Shown here in pieces: positions 44,231 to 55,578 of a stretch of DNA of 64,000 nt. Source of the DNA: Methylocaldum szegediense (GTDB taxonomy: Bacteria; Pseudomonadota; Gammaproteobacteria; Methylococcales; Methylococcaceae); contig NZ_OX458333.1 in NCBI RefSeq assembly GCF_949769195.1, positions 1,240,001-1,304,000 on the forward strand, read 5' to 3'. Under the pieces are notes generated by a model, which saw only the letters and a program-made list of their open reading frames with translations, was not told the origin of the DNA and ran no database searches. Positions within the stretch are counted from its first letter, which is position 1. Every line of letters begins with the position of its first letter. The translations under genes and the position numbers were made by a program.

Positions 44231-44590
44231 ATGAGCGAGATCCAAGATTACAAATCCAGCCTGGGTGATGTTTCGAGCCGGAAATTCGAAACGTTTTCCT
44301 ATTTGCCGCCGATGGATGCCGCCAAGATTAGGAAGCAGGTGGAATATATCGTCAGTAACGGTTGGAATCCGGCTATCGAGCACACGGAACCGGAAAACGC
44401 CTTCGATCACTACTGGTACATGTGGAAACTGCCGATGTTCGGCGAAACCGATGTGGACCGCATACTGGCTGAAGCAGAAGCTTGCCATAAGGCGCATCCC
44501 AACCATCATGTGCGACTGATCGGTTACGACAACTACAAGCAGTCGCAAGGTACCGCCATGGTGATTTATCGGGGCCCGATCAAAGCCTAG
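44231..44590 (+). CDS. cbbS: RuBisCO form I small subunit
   Basis: The 119-aa small subunit that caps the L8 core. [57 protein letters not shown] and [14 protein letters not shown] are typical of the form IA type. It lies 115 bases after cbbL and is followed by a strong terminator-like hairpin. Confidence 0.98.
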   Translation: MSEIQDYKSSLGDVSSRKFETFSYLPPMDAAKIRKQVEYIVSNGWNPAIEHTEPENAFDHYWYMWKLPMFGETDVDRILAEAEACHKAHPNHHVRLIGYDNYKQSQGTAMVIYRGPIKA

Positions 44591-44596
44591 GCTCCA

Positions 44597-44646
44597 CCGG
44601 CCTGGCTTTGAAAGCCCCGCTCTGTGCACCAGGCCGGGGCTTTTTT
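44597..44646 (+). terminator. Terminator after cbbS
   Basis: CCGGCCTGG at 44597-44605 pairs with CCAGGCCGG at 44629-44637, followed by GGC and six T. An alternative inner pairing, AAGCCCC with GGGGCTT, also runs into the T stretch. Partial read-through into cbbQO is likely, which would give more RuBisCO than activase. Confidence 0.8.
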
Positions 44647-44742
44647 GTGGACGAGCGATCGCCGGGATTCAAGGGTCGAGACGTGGACTCAAACACGCGA
44701 CTCGTTCAACCAGACGTCCCACCCCGGGAAGAGAGTTAAGCA

Positions 44743-45543
44743 ATGACGAGTGCGGATCAATATTTGATCAAAGAACAACCATATTACCGCCCGGTCGGCA
44801 ATGAAATCGAGTTGTTCGAAGCCGCCTACGCTGCGCGGATGCCGGTCATGCTGAAAGGTCCGACCGGCTGCGGCAAGACCCGCTTTATCGAGTTCATGGC
44901 CTGGAAGCTGAAGCGTCCGTTGATTACGGTCGCTTGCAACGAAGATATGACGGCCTCGGACCTGGTCGGGCGGTTCCTACTCGACGTCACTGGCACGCGC
45001 TGGCAGGATGGGCCTTTGACCACAGCGGCCCGGATCGGCGCGATTTGTTACCTCGACGAGGTGGTCGAAGCGCGTCAAGACACGACAGTAGTCATACATC
45101 CCCTGACCGATCATCGCAGGACCTTGCCCCTCGACAAGAAAGGCGAGTTGGTGCATGCCCATCCCGATTTTCAGTTGGTGATTTCCTACAATCCGGGTTA
45201 CCAGAATCTTCTCAAGGATTTGAAGCAATCTACCAAGCAACGCTTCGGCGCCTTGGATTTCAATTACCCGAACACTGAAGTGGAAACCGAGGTGATCATC
45301 CATGAAACCGGCGTCGATGCGAAAGTCGCCGAAAAGCTGGTACAGATCGCCCACCGCGCACGCAATCTCAAGGGGCATGGTTTGGACGAGGGAATTTCGA
45401 CGCGTCTCCTGGTGTACGCAGGACAGCTCATTGCCAAGGGTGTCGAACCGAGGGCGGCATGCCAGATGACCTTGGTGCGTCCTCTGACCGACGATCCGGA
45501 CATGCGGGATACCTTAGACGCAGCGGTCGCGACCTTTTTCTAA
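44743..45543 (+). CDS. cbbQ: RuBisCO activase ATPase CbbQ
   Basis: A MoxR-group AAA+ ATPase that with CbbO removes inhibitory sugar phosphates from RuBisCO. The 266-aa protein has Walker [32 protein letters not shown], Walker [12 protein letters not shown], and sensor and arginine-finger regions ([24 protein letters not shown]). It belongs to the cbbLSQO set; CbbX-type activase is absent. Confidence 0.96.
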   Translation: MTSADQYLIKEQPYYRPVGNEIELFEAAYAARMPVMLKGPTGCGKTRFIEFMAWKLKRPLITVACNEDMTASDLVGRFLLDVTGTRWQDGPLTTAARIGAICYLDEVVEARQDTTVVIHPLTDHRRTLPLDKKGELVHAHPDFQLVISYNPGYQNLLKDLKQSTKQRFGALDFNYPNTEVETEVIIHETGVDAKVAEKLVQIAHRARNLKGHGLDEGISTRLLVYAGQLIAKGVEPRAACQMTLVRPLTDDPDMRDTLDAAVATFF

Positions 45544-45682
45544 CGAAGGCGGAGTTGCGTTGGTCGATACGGTTTGACGCCATGAATCCTACCGATGCAG
45601 GGTCGACTACCTTTGTCGAGGTAGGGCCCGCGCCAAACCGGGAACATGCGCCCACCGCCGTGCACTACCTGAATAACGAGCC

Positions 45683-48028
45683 ATGAGTGTCAATTTGGAG
45701 GACTATCGCGAGCACCTGGAGCGGATCGAGCCACATATCAAAGACACGCTGGAAGCCAGCTTCCATGAAGCGGCTAGGGTCATGTCGCCGAGCGGTTTGC
45801 GTCAGTATATCGAGGGCGCTCGCGCGCTTTCTGAACTCGGGCGCGGGTCGGAACTAGTCCTTTCCTATATTCAAGAAATGCCTCTGGTTGCCAAGGAGGT
45901 GGGCGACGAAATCATTCCTGATGTGGTCACCTCGGTGATGAAGCTCGCCTCCATGGTCAGCGGAGGCGTGATCGCTGCACTGTTCGACAGCCTGCCCACG
46001 GCAGCCCGGAGGCTGGGCGACGCCGACTTGGTACGCCAATATCTGGCCTTGGTGCATCAGCTTTCGGCGAAAGCGCCGCGCGGCTTGCGCCCCATGCTTC
46101 AGCACGTGGACCAACTCTTCGACAAGTTGACCCTGGGCGGACTACGCCGCTGGGCGCTCTGGGGGGCTCAGGCGCACGGGCGCGATTTCGAAAGCCAGGT
46201 CAAATATTTCGGACTCGAAACGCCGGACAGTCTAGCGGTGCTGCAGAAGGAGCGCCGCGGCACGCTGTTCGTCGATACCCAACGCAAGCTGAATTTCTAT
46301 TTGCGTGCCTTGTGGGGCCGCGATTTCCGTTTGCGTCCGACGGCCGGCGATTATGAAACACGCCAAGGACTCAAGCCGTTCATCGAGTTTCCGGTCATCT
46401 ACTTGCCAGATGCTTACGACGATCACCGAGGTGTTTCGGGGAAGGAGATGTATCGTGCGGCCAGTGCCCATGCCGCGGCGCATCTGGTCTATAGCCGCAA
46501 CGCGATCTCGGCCGAAGGGCTGAATCCGGTGCACATGTTCCTGATCGGTCTGATCGAGGATGCCCGTGTCGAACAGCAGGCCATCCGGGAGTTTCCCGGG
46601 TTGAAACAGCTCTGGCTTCCGTTGCACGCGGCCGGCGTGGACAGCTTGGAACCTCGAGATCCGGTCGTATCGTTCCTGGAGCGACTCGCCCGCGCATTGC
46701 TCGATAAGGAGTTCGAAACGGGCGATCCGCTGATCCGAGAGACCGTGTCGGCCTTCTCGGAGGCGTTTTCGGTTCGTCCCCACGACACCCAGCTCAGTTG
46801 GGATTTGGGCGTCACGCTGTACAACCAAATCAAGGATCGAATGGCTATCCCGTCGCTGAGAGTCCTGGAGGAAATCGATATCCCATATCGGGATGACAAC
46901 CGTTTTATCTGGTCATTCGCCGAGCGCTTGTGGGAACAGGCGGACTACGTACCGGCCAGCGAGCGTCAGGTGCGTAGGAAGGTTTCGGTGATGGAAATGG
47001 TCAACGAGGTCGACTGCGAGTTGGTGGGGGACGACGCCCAAGAGATCTGGACCTTGGAGACGCCGTTCTATCTGGATCAGGAAGGCTGCACCATCAACGA
47101 ACTGGAAGGCAAGGAGCCGGTCAGTGACCCCTATCATTACCCCGAATGGGATTACCAAGCGCAATTGCACCGGCCTAATTGGGCGACTGTGCTGGAAAAG
47201 CGGCAACCGAAGGGCGAGCGAGAGCTAATCGACCGAATCCTGGTCGAATACAAACCGGTCGCGAGTCGCCTCAAGCATATCATCGACGCTTTGCAGCCGC
47301 GTGGTTTACTGCGCCAAAGGCGGCAGGAAGAGGGCGATGATATCGACCTCGACGCCGCCATTCGTGCCATGATCGATATTCGCATGGGCGAGATGCCGGA
47401 CCCGCGTATCAACATCCGGTATCTTCGTAAGACGCGGGATTTGGCAGTGCTAGTGTTGCTCGATCTTTCGGAGTCGACCAACGAGATTCTGCCGGGATCG
47501 GATCGGCCCGTCATTCAGCTCGCGCGGGAGGCGACGACCTTGCTGGCTTGGGCTATCGACGGCATCGGGGATCCCTTTGCCATACACGGGTTCGCTTCGG
47601 ACGGACGGCACGATGTGCAGTATTTCCGCTTCAAGGACTTCGACCAGCCTTTCGACGATCAGGCGAAGGCACGATTGGCGGGCATGCAGGGAGCGCTTTC
47701 GACGCGGATGGGAGCGGCGTTACGCCACGCGGGACGGTTTCTGTTACGTCAGCCACAGCAAAAAAAGCTGCTGTTGTTGGTATCGGACGGCGAGCCGGCG
47801 GACATCGACGAGCGCGATCCGCAGTATCTTAGATTCGATACCAAGAAAGCGGTGGAGGAACTCTCGACCGTTGGCGTAATCAGCTATTGCCTCACGCTGG
47901 ATCCCGAAGCGGATGAGTATGTGTCTAGAATCTTCGGACCCAACCGCTATACCGTATTGGATCACGTGCAGCGGTTACCGGAGCGTTTGCCAATGCTATT
48001 TGCCAGTTTGACCGGTCAGCCTCGGTAA
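45683..48028 (+). CDS. cbbO: RuBisCO activase adaptor CbbO
   Basis: The von Willebrand factor A-domain partner of CbbQ (781 aa). The first ~550 residues are helical CbbO-type sequence; the C-terminal ~200 residues are the VWA domain with a MIDAS-type metal site (LVLLDLSESTNE, then LLLVSDGEPADIDERDP). The VWA domain docks on the RuBisCO large subunit in known systems. It is 140 bases past cbbQ; the small frame in between is not convincing. Confidence 0.95.
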   Translation: MSVNLEDYREHLERIEPHIKDTLEASFHEAARVMSPSGLRQYIEGARALSELGRGSELVLSYIQEMPLVAKEVGDEIIPDVVTSVMKLASMVSGGVIAALFDSLPTAARRLGDADLVRQYLALVHQLSAKAPRGLRPMLQHVDQLFDKLTLGGLRRWALWGAQAHGRDFESQVKYFGLETPDSLAVLQKERRGTLFVDTQRKLNFYLRALWGRDFRLRPTAGDYETRQGLKPFIEFPVIYLPDAYDDHRGVSGKEMYRAASAHAAAHLVYSRNAISAEGLNPVHMFLIGLIEDARVEQQAIREFPGLKQLWLPLHAAGVDSLEPRDPVVSFLERLARALLDKEFETGDPLIRETVSAFSEAFSVRPHDTQLSWDLGVTLYNQIKDRMAIPSLRVLEEIDIPYRDDNRFIWSFAERLWEQADYVPASERQVRRKVSVMEMVNEVDCELVGDDAQEIWTLETPFYLDQEGCTINELEGKEPVSDPYHYPEWDYQAQLHRPNWATVLEKRQPKGERELIDRILVEYKPVASRLKHIIDALQPRGLLRQRRQEEGDDIDLDAAIRAMIDIRMGEMPDPRINIRYLRKTRDLAVLVLLDLSESTNEILPGSDRPVIQLAREATTLLAWAIDGIGDPFAIHGFASDGRHDVQYFRFKDFDQPFDDQAKARLAGMQGALSTRMGAALRHAGRFLLRQPQQKKLLLLVSDGEPADIDERDPQYLRFDTKKAVEELSTVGVISYCLTLDPEADEYVSRIFGPNRYTVLDHVQRLPERLPMLFASLTGQPR

Positions 48029-48097
48029 GAGAACACTGATTCCAGATGCGGGATCGATGCGGAGGAAGAGGGCAGAGATCCGAGCAGAGACATCGTG

Positions 48098-48463
48098 GGA
48101 GTCGGCCGATAAGCCGGGTTCAGTCGTGGACAGTCATTCATCTAGGACGCGCGTCACCGCGCGTCTCGAGCGACCTACCCGGGAGCCGTGCGGGCCACAC
48201 GTTAGGGGTTACCCCCAATGCTCCCCTATTTGGTCTTGCTCCAGGCGGGGTTTACCCTGCCACTTCCGTTACCGGAAGCGCGGTGCGCTCTTACCGCACC
48301 TTTTCACCCTTACCGCAGTCCGGAGACCACGGCGGTATATTTTCTGTGGCACTTTCCGTAGGCTTGCGCCTCCCAGGCGTTACCTGGCGCCTTGCCCTAT
48401 GGAGCCCGGACTTTCCTCTCCCCGCGTCCAAAACGCGGGCAGCGACTGTCTAGCCAACTCCCG
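48098..48463 (-). ncRNA. rnpB: RNase P RNA
   Basis: The minus strand carries a bacterial type A RNase P RNA of ~366 nt, the catalytic RNA that trims tRNA 5' ends. Diagnostic parts in order are GAGTTGGCTAGACAGTCGC, the GAGGAAAGTCCGGGCTCCA P4 block, AGGCAAGCC-like P5-P7 text, GGTAAGGGTGAAAAGGTGCGG, GCAAGACCAAATAGGGGA and the P2/P4 return AACCCGGCTTATCGGCCGA. A -10-like TACAAT lies about seven bases before the inferred start (minus-strand TTTTAATACAATATGATC). The ends are judged by pairing and may be off by a few bases. Confidence 0.95.
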
Positions 48464-48549
48464 ATCATATTGTATTAAAAGCACGGTCCGCTAGCCAGTG
48501 AGCGAAAGGTTACACCTTCACTTTTTGAGTGGCAAAAAACGGGTGTTTA

Positions 48550-48590
48550 TTGATTTAAGTCAAAACGATAAGGATGGGCTGCGCTAGTAT
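48550..48590 (+). promoter_or_regulatory. FNR/Anr-type box and promoter
   Basis: TTGATTTAAGTCAA at 48550-48563 matches the FNR/Anr consensus TTGAT-N4-ATCAA with one change. TAGTAT at 48585-48590 fits a -10 box. The box centre is then about 41 bases before a start near 48597, the spacing of a directly activated (class II) promoter. CRP-like proteins of the same family could also bind. Confidence 0.55.
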
Positions 48591-48596
48591 TTCGAT

Positions 48597-48748
48597 CACC
48601 TGAGAACGCTAAGTTGATTTACCTCCAACTCCTCTTTGGTCGACCAACTGATGCAGCTTTCTCCGGGTTAGCAACATTGCGTTTTAAGACCTCTTTATCC
48701 TCTGGGATGTTGTTCGGGGCCGAAGCTTTGCAAAGGCCCCTCTTTTTT
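48597..48748 (+). ncRNA. Candidate small RNA with its own terminator
   Basis: Between the promoter above and a strong terminator (GGGGCC at 48716-48721, GGCCCC at 48735-48740, then TCTTTTTT) lie ~150 bases with no convincing gene on the plus strand. The layout promoter-transcript-terminator without an open frame is that of an intergenic small RNA. The text ACCTCCAACTCCTC is complementary to ribosome-binding sequences and could pair with target mRNAs. No known family is recognised. Transcription could also continue to nqrA, 337 bases downstream, which would make this a leader with a terminator. Confidence 0.5.
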
Positions 48749-48971
48749 ATGCAGTTTTTTTGAAACACACCTGTAACCAAAATTACGCCATTCGACGCTG
48801 TTTTTCCTTCCCGTTCAAAAACTCTGTGCGTTGAGCCACTCAGGTATTTGTGTTCTAATACGAACGATTTACCTACGTCTTAGGGAAACGCCGAGCATAT
48901 ATCTCGCTGCGCATAGCTTTCGATTTGAGGCGCGAAGTTACAAACTCGTGAACTCTCTCGGCGCGCCTTAA

Positions 48972-50443
<1,472 letters not shown>

Positions 50444-50444
<1 letters not shown>

Positions 50445-51649
50445 TGTCTCGTACTAGGCAATTCTTAGACAAGATACATCCGTACTTCGCGCCCGGCGGT
50501 CGGCTGGAGAAGCTCTATCCCATCTACGAGATGGTCGATACGTTTCTCTACAGTCCATCGGACGTAACCAGCGGGGCAGTTCATGTCCGCGACGCGGTCG
50601 ATCTGAAGCGGGTCATGACATACGTTTGGATCGCGGCTCTGCCATGTTTGCTGATGGCACTGGTAAACACCGGTTATCAGGCCAACGCGGCCATGGAGAG
50701 CATGGGGTTGACGTCAATCCCCGGTTGGCGCGGCGCGATCATGGACATATTCGGGTACAACCCGTACAACCCGATTTCCGTTTTGATCCACGGGGCCTTG
50801 TACTTCTTTCCAATCTACATCGTGACGATCGTCGTCGGCGGCTTGTGGGAAGTCTTGTTCGCCGTCGTCCGTAAGCACGATGTCAACGAAGGCTTCTTCG
50901 TAACGTCCATTCTCTATGCCTTGACACTTCCACCCAATACGCCTTTGTGGCAGGTGGCGATCGGGATTTCGTTCGGTGTCGTGATCGGTAAGGAAATTTT
51001 CGGCGGTACCGGCAAGAATTTCTTGAACCCGGCTCTCACCGGGCGCGCATTCTTGTACTTTGCCTATCCGGCATCGATGTCGGGCGACGCGGTATGGACC
51101 GCGGTGGATGGATTCACCGGCGCTACGGCTCTAGGCCTGGGTGCGATAGGAGGGCTCGAGGAGATCAAGGCGGCGGGTATTTCCTGGTGGCAGACTTTCA
51201 TCGGTTTCGAACAGGGCTCGCTGGGTGAAACTTCGACCTTGGCCTGTTTAATCGGTGCCGCCTTCTTGATCTACACCCGCATCGCCTCATGGCGGATCAT
51301 GGCCGGCGTTCTGGTCGGGATGATCGCGACATCCACCCTGCTCAACATCATCGGCAGCGATTCCAATGCCATGTTCGGACTGCCTTGGTACTGGCATTTA
51401 ACTCTGGGCGGTTTCGCCTTCGGAACCGTGTACATGGCTACCGATCCAGTCAGTGCGGCGCAAACCAACGTCGGGCGGTGGATTTTCGGCATTTTGATCG
51501 GCTTCATGACCGTGCTGATCCGTGTCGTCAACCCGGCTTTCCCGGAAGGCATCATGTTGGCCATCTTGTTCGCCAATGTGTTCGCGCCGCTGATCGACTA
51601 CGCCGTAATTAAAGCGAATATCACTAGAAGGGTTAGACGCCATGCCTAA
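50444..51649 (+). CDS. nqrB: Na+-NQR subunit B
   Basis: A 401-aa inner-membrane subunit with covalently bound FMN. The polytopic sequence has [22 protein letters not shown], the flavinylation motif [10 protein letters not shown] (Thr), and [17 protein letters not shown]. Starts on the nqrA stop; overlaps nqrC by eight bases. Confidence 0.97.
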
Positions 51650-52556
51650 TTCAGCAAATCCCAACACGGCGGGGACGCAGGTGTCCGATAAAATCGCCGT
51701 CTACATAGAGAAAGCGAACGAGTACGCGCAGAAAGTCCTGGCGCTGCCGAACGACAGTTTCCAGAAAACGGTTGCGATCGCGTTGGCCTTGTGCCTGGTC
51801 GGAGCGGTCCTCGTATCGGGTTCTGCCGTTGCGCTCAAGCCGCTGCAGGAAACCAATAAGTCCAAGGACGAAAGAGTCAATATTCTCGAGGTCGCCGGTC
51901 TGTTGGAAGAAGGAACCAACGTCGAGGAGGCTTTCAAGAATATCGAGCCGAAGATTGTCGATCTGGCGACCGGCGAGTACGTCGATTCGATCGACCCGAA
52001 AACCTTCGATCAGCGCAAGGCGGCCAAGGATCCGGCCATGAGCGAAGCCATTCCTCCGGAGAAGGATATCGCCAATATCAAGCGCAAGCCCAAGTACGCC
52101 AAGGTTTACTTGGTTAAGGAAGACGGCCAATTGAAGTCCATTATCTTGCCGGTGAGCGGCTACGGACTCTGGTCGACCATGTATGGTTTCATCGCGCTCG
52201 AAGCCGACGCGCAGACGGTGATCGGCCTCAATTTGTACGACCAGGCGGAAACGCCCGGCCTGGGTGGCGAGGTGGTTAATCCGAAATGGAAGGCGCTCTG
52301 GAAGGGCAAGAAGGTTTACAACTTTACGGGTAAGGAATTGCTCGAAGAGAACGGAAAAAAGATCGAAGTCGGTGAAGTCGCATTAGGCCTGGTCAAGGGC
52401 ACCGTCGATCCGTCCAAGCCAGGTTCGGAATACCAAGTGGACGCACTGGCAGGCGCGACGCTCACGAGCCGCGGCGTCAGCAACTTGATCAGCTATTGGA
52501 TGGGCAAGGATGGCTTCGGACTTTACCTGGCAAAGCTTAGGTCTCAGAGGGGTTAA
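51642..52556 (+). CDS. nqrC: Na+-NQR subunit C
   Basis: A 304-aa subunit with one N-terminal membrane helix ([20 protein letters not shown]) and a periplasmic FMN domain. The covalent-FMN motif is [12 protein letters not shown]; most NqrC proteins have Ser where the first Ala stands (SGAT). The threonine that carries FMN is kept. The remaining pattern ([33 protein letters not shown]) is typical. Confidence 0.96.
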   Translation: MPNSANPNTAGTQVSDKIAVYIEKANEYAQKVLALPNDSFQKTVAIALALCLVGAVLVSGSAVALKPLQETNKSKDERVNILEVAGLLEEGTNVEEAFKNIEPKIVDLATGEYVDSIDPKTFDQRKAAKDPAMSEAIPPEKDIANIKRKPKYAKVYLVKEDGQLKSIILPVSGYGLWSTMYGFIALEADAQTVIGLNLYDQAETPGLGGEVVNPKWKALWKGKKVYNFTGKELLEENGKKIEVGEVALGLVKGTVDPSKPGSEYQVDALAGATLTSRGVSNLISYWMGKDGFGLYLAKLRSQRG

Positions 52557-52560
52557 GCCG

Positions 52561-53226
52561 ATGAACTTTAATGAAGAGCACAAAAAGGTTCTTGTCGAAC
52601 CGTTAGTCGATAACAACCCCATCACCCTTCAGGTGTTAGGGATTTGTTCCGCTTTGGCGGTGACATCGCAGCTGTCGACCGCGCTGATCATGAGCCTCGC
52701 GTTGACCTCGGTCACCGCCTGCTCGAGTGCCGGCATCGCATTCATCCGCAATCATATTCCGAGCAGCATTCGCATCATCGTGCAGATGGTGATCATCGCC
52801 TCGTTGGTGATCGTGGTGGATCAGATCCTCAAGGCGTTCGCTTACGAGATCAGCAAGAAGCTGTCGGTGTTCGTGGGCCTGATCATCACCAACTGCATCG
52901 TCATGGGCCGCGCGGAAGCCTATGCGATGAAAAACCCGCCGTGGGAAAGTTTTCTCGACGGGGTAGGAAACGGTCTCGGCTACAGCCTGATCCTGATTAC
53001 CGTCGCTACCGTCCGCGAGTTGTTCGGTTCCGGCAAACTGCTGGGGATCGAGGTGCTGCCGCTTCTCAAAGACGGCGGCTGGTACGTCCCGAACGGCTTG
53101 CTGCTGCTCCCGCCGAGTGCCTTCTTCCTGATCGGACTGCTGATCTGGGCGGTGCGCACCTGGAAACCGCAACAGGTTGAAAAGGCTGATTTCGCCATTA
53201 TGCCGGCTCACGGGGAGGCACACTGA
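52561..53226 (+). CDS. nqrD: Na+-NQR subunit D
   Basis: A 221-aa, six-helix membrane subunit (NqrDE/RnfAE family). It begins [20 protein letters not shown] and has the family's [37 protein letters not shown] and [17 protein letters not shown] (Cys at the membrane centre). The frame opens earlier inside nqrC, but homologues start here. The TGA overlaps the nqrE ATG. Confidence 0.97.
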   Translation: MNFNEEHKKVLVEPLVDNNPITLQVLGICSALAVTSQLSTALIMSLALTSVTACSSAGIAFIRNHIPSSIRIIVQMVIIASLVIVVDQILKAFAYEISKKLSVFVGLIITNCIVMGRAEAYAMKNPPWESFLDGVGNGLGYSLILITVATVRELFGSGKLLGIEVLPLLKDGGWYVPNGLLLLPPSAFFLIGLLIWAVRTWKPQQVEKADFAIMPAHGEAH

Positions 53227-53834
53227 TGGAAGCCTACATCAATCTGTTCATCAAGTCGGTTTTCATCGAGAACATGGCGCTCGCCTTTTTCTTGGGGATG
53301 TGCACGTTTATCGCCGTCTCCAAGAAAATCGAAACCGCAGTCGGTCTCGGCATCGCCGTTACCATCGTTCAGACGCTCACGGTTCCGGCCAACAATCTCA
53401 TCTATTCCTATCTGCTGAAAGAGGGCGCACTCTCCTGGGCGGGTCTGGAAAACGTCGACTTAAGCTTCATCGCTTTGATGGCGTGTATCGGCGTGATCGC
53501 GGCGATCGTGCAGATCCTCGAAATGGTGCTCGATCGCTTTTTTCCGGCGCTTTATAACGCGCTCGGTATTTTCCTGCCGCTCATCACGGTGAACTGCGCC
53601 ATCCTCGCCGGCAGTCTGTTCATGATCGAACGCGACTACAACTTCACCGAGAGCGTGGTTTACGGCGTTGGCAGCGGCTTCGGCTGGGCCCTTGCAATCA
53701 CCGCCATGGCGGGCGTGCGCGAAAAGCTGAAATACAGCGACGTGCCGCCGGGGCTCCGTGGTCTGGGTATTACTTTCATCACGGCCGGTTTGATGGCGAT
53801 GGGTTTTATGGCCTTTTCGGGCATTCAACTGTGA
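53226..53834 (+). CDS. nqrE: Na+-NQR subunit E
   Basis: A 202-aa membrane subunit, paralogous to NqrD. Features are [24 protein letters not shown] (Cys) and [17 protein letters not shown] (Cys); the two cysteines bind the intramembrane iron-sulphur centre shared with NqrD. Confidence 0.97.
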   Translation: MEAYINLFIKSVFIENMALAFFLGMCTFIAVSKKIETAVGLGIAVTIVQTLTVPANNLIYSYLLKEGALSWAGLENVDLSFIALMACIGVIAAIVQILEMVLDRFFPALYNALGIFLPLITVNCAILAGSLFMIERDYNFTESVVYGVGSGFGWALAITAMAGVREKLKYSDVPPGLRGLGITFITAGLMAMGFMAFSGIQL

Positions 53835-53852
53835 GGGGCAGGGTATAAGACA

Positions 53853-55073
53853 ATGTTGGAAATCATCCTAGGCGTATTGTTTTTTACCCTGATCGTCATC
53901 GCCCTGGTCTTCGTGATCCTCGGCGCGAAATCGAAACTGGTCGCGTCCGGCAACGTCGATATCGTCATCAACGGTGAGAGGACCGTCAGTGTTCCCATCG
54001 GCGGCAAGCTGCTGACTGCGTTGGCCGACAACAATCTGTTCGTGTCGTCGGCTTGCGGCGGTGGCGGGACCTGTGCCCAGTGCCGGGTGAAAGTGTTCGA
54101 AGGTGGCGGTGACATTCTGCCGACCGAGCTTTCGCACATCACCAAGCGTGAGGCTGCGGAGGGAGACCGTCTGGCTTGCCAGGTCACGGTCAAGCAGAAC
54201 ATGAAGATCCAGGTTCCGGACGAAGTCTTTGGTGTGAAGAAGTGGGTGGCCACTGTCCGTTCGAACCGCAACGTGGCAAGCTTCATCAAGGAATTGGTGC
54301 TGGAATTGCCAAAAGGCGAGCACATCGATTTCCGCGCCGGCGGCTACATTCAGATCGAGTGTCCGCCGTACCATGTCAAATTCACGGACTTCGATATCGA
54401 CGAGCGTTTCCGTGACGAATGGGACCGGTACAACCTGTGGCAGTACGAGTCTATCGTCAAGACACCGGCTGTTCGTGCCTATTCCATGGCGAATTACCCG
54501 GAAGAGAACGAGATCATCATGCTCAACGTGCGTATCGCTACGCCGCCGCCGGGAACCAAGGGTATTCCGCCGGGTGTGATGTCGTCCTATATCTTCAGCC
54601 TGAAACCAGGCGACAAGGTGACCGTTTCCGGGCCGTTCGGCGAGTTCTTCGCCCGTGACACCGACAACGAAATGGTCTTTGTCGGCGGCGGTGCCGGTAT
54701 GGCCCCGATGCGCTCACACATTTTCGACCAGCTTCTAAGGTTGAAGACCAAACGGAAGATGACCTTCTGGTACGGTGCTCGCAGCTTGCGGGAAGCGTTC
54801 TATGTGGACGAGTTCAACAAGCTTCAGGAAGAGTATCCGAACTTCAAATGGTATCTCGCTCTTTCCGAACCGAAACCGGAGGACAATTGGACCGGGTACG
54901 TCGGCTTCATCCACAGCGTTCTGTACGAGAACTACCTGAAGAACCACCCGGCACCCGAAGATTGTGAATACTATCTTTGCGGACCGCCTATGATGAACAC
55001 CGCCGTAATCAAGATGCTGGAAGATATTGGCGTCGAGAGGGAAAACATCATGCTGGACGATTTCGGCGGTTAA
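53853..55073 (+). CDS. nqrF: Na+-NQR subunit F
   Basis: The NADH-oxidising subunit (406 aa) with an N-terminal membrane helix, a [2Fe-2S] ferredoxin domain ([14 protein letters not shown], later RLACQV), an FAD domain ([11 protein letters not shown]) and an NADH domain ([27 protein letters not shown]). All four cluster cysteines are present. Electrons enter the complex here. Confidence 0.97.
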   Translation: MLEIILGVLFFTLIVIALVFVILGAKSKLVASGNVDIVINGERTVSVPIGGKLLTALADNNLFVSSACGGGGTCAQCRVKVFEGGGDILPTELSHITKREAAEGDRLACQVTVKQNMKIQVPDEVFGVKKWVATVRSNRNVASFIKELVLELPKGEHIDFRAGGYIQIECPPYHVKFTDFDIDERFRDEWDRYNLWQYESIVKTPAVRAYSMANYPEENEIIMLNVRIATPPPGTKGIPPGVMSSYIFSLKPGDKVTVSGPFGEFFARDTDNEMVFVGGGAGMAPMRSHIFDQLLRLKTKRKMTFWYGARSLREAFYVDEFNKLQEEYPNFKWYLALSEPKPEDNWTGYVGFIHSVLYENYLKNHPAPEDCEYYLCGPPMMNTAVIKMLEDIGVERENIMLDDFGG

Positions 55074-55100
55074 TTCATTCGCTGTTCTCGGAAAGAGAGG

Positions 55101-55137
55101 GCGGGAGGCGTTCCATGACGCCCCCGCTTTTCTTTTT
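55101..55137 (+). terminator. Terminator after nqrF
   Basis: GCGGGAGGCGT pairs with ACGCCCCCGC across a short loop (TCCATG), followed by a T-rich run (TTTTCTTTTT). It separates nqrF from nqrM. Confidence 0.75.
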
Positions 55138-55247
55138 CCGAAAACGTAGTAAAGTCGACGAACATAGTTTGAGGTAAAGTTCTCCGACGCAATCGTCGGC
55201 GGGCTCTTGCCCCTAGATCATCTTTACCGAATTAGGCGAGGCGAACG

Positions 55248-55430
55248 ATGACATTGTTTCTGATTACTTTTGCGGTGATGGCTGCCGTTGTTTTCTTTAT
55301 GGCGATCGGCGTCATGTTCGGGCGGGGCTCCATCAAGGGCACCTGCGGAGGCGTGAACAACGGCGAATGCATCTGCGCGCAGAAATGCGAAAAACGGCGA
55401 AAGCTGGAAGCCATGGCGGAAAACTCTTGA
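55248..55430 (+). CDS. nqrM: Na+-NQR maturation protein NqrM
   Basis: A 60-aa membrane protein needed for iron insertion in NqrDE in Vibrio. One N-terminal helix (LFLITFAVMAAVVFFMAIGVMF) precedes the conserved GRGSIKGTCGGVNN and the cysteine motif CICAQKCEKRRK. It lies downstream of the operon terminator, so it likely has its own promoter. The flavin transferase gene apbE, often adjacent, is not in the window. Confidence 0.92.
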   Translation: MTLFLITFAVMAAVVFFMAIGVMFGRGSIKGTCGGVNNGECICAQKCEKRRKLEAMAENS

Positions 55431-55578
55431 CCGATCGGCACCTCAATCCCCCCAATCTGGTAGCGATAAACTGCCGACCATCTTTTCTCGCAGATAGCGA
55501 TGTGTCGGATGGCGATCAATACTTTGGCGATCGACGTTCTCCTGTCGGACGGATAGATCGCCAAGGACCATTCGGCAC

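Noticed and set aside
45459-45686. A small frame bridging cbbQ and cbbO
   Set aside because: Most of it overlaps the cbbQ 3' end in another frame; no motif.
48046-48494. Two plus-strand reading frames of 135-145 codons
   Set aside because: They are antisense to the RNase P RNA, whose conserved blocks fill the same bases on the minus strand.
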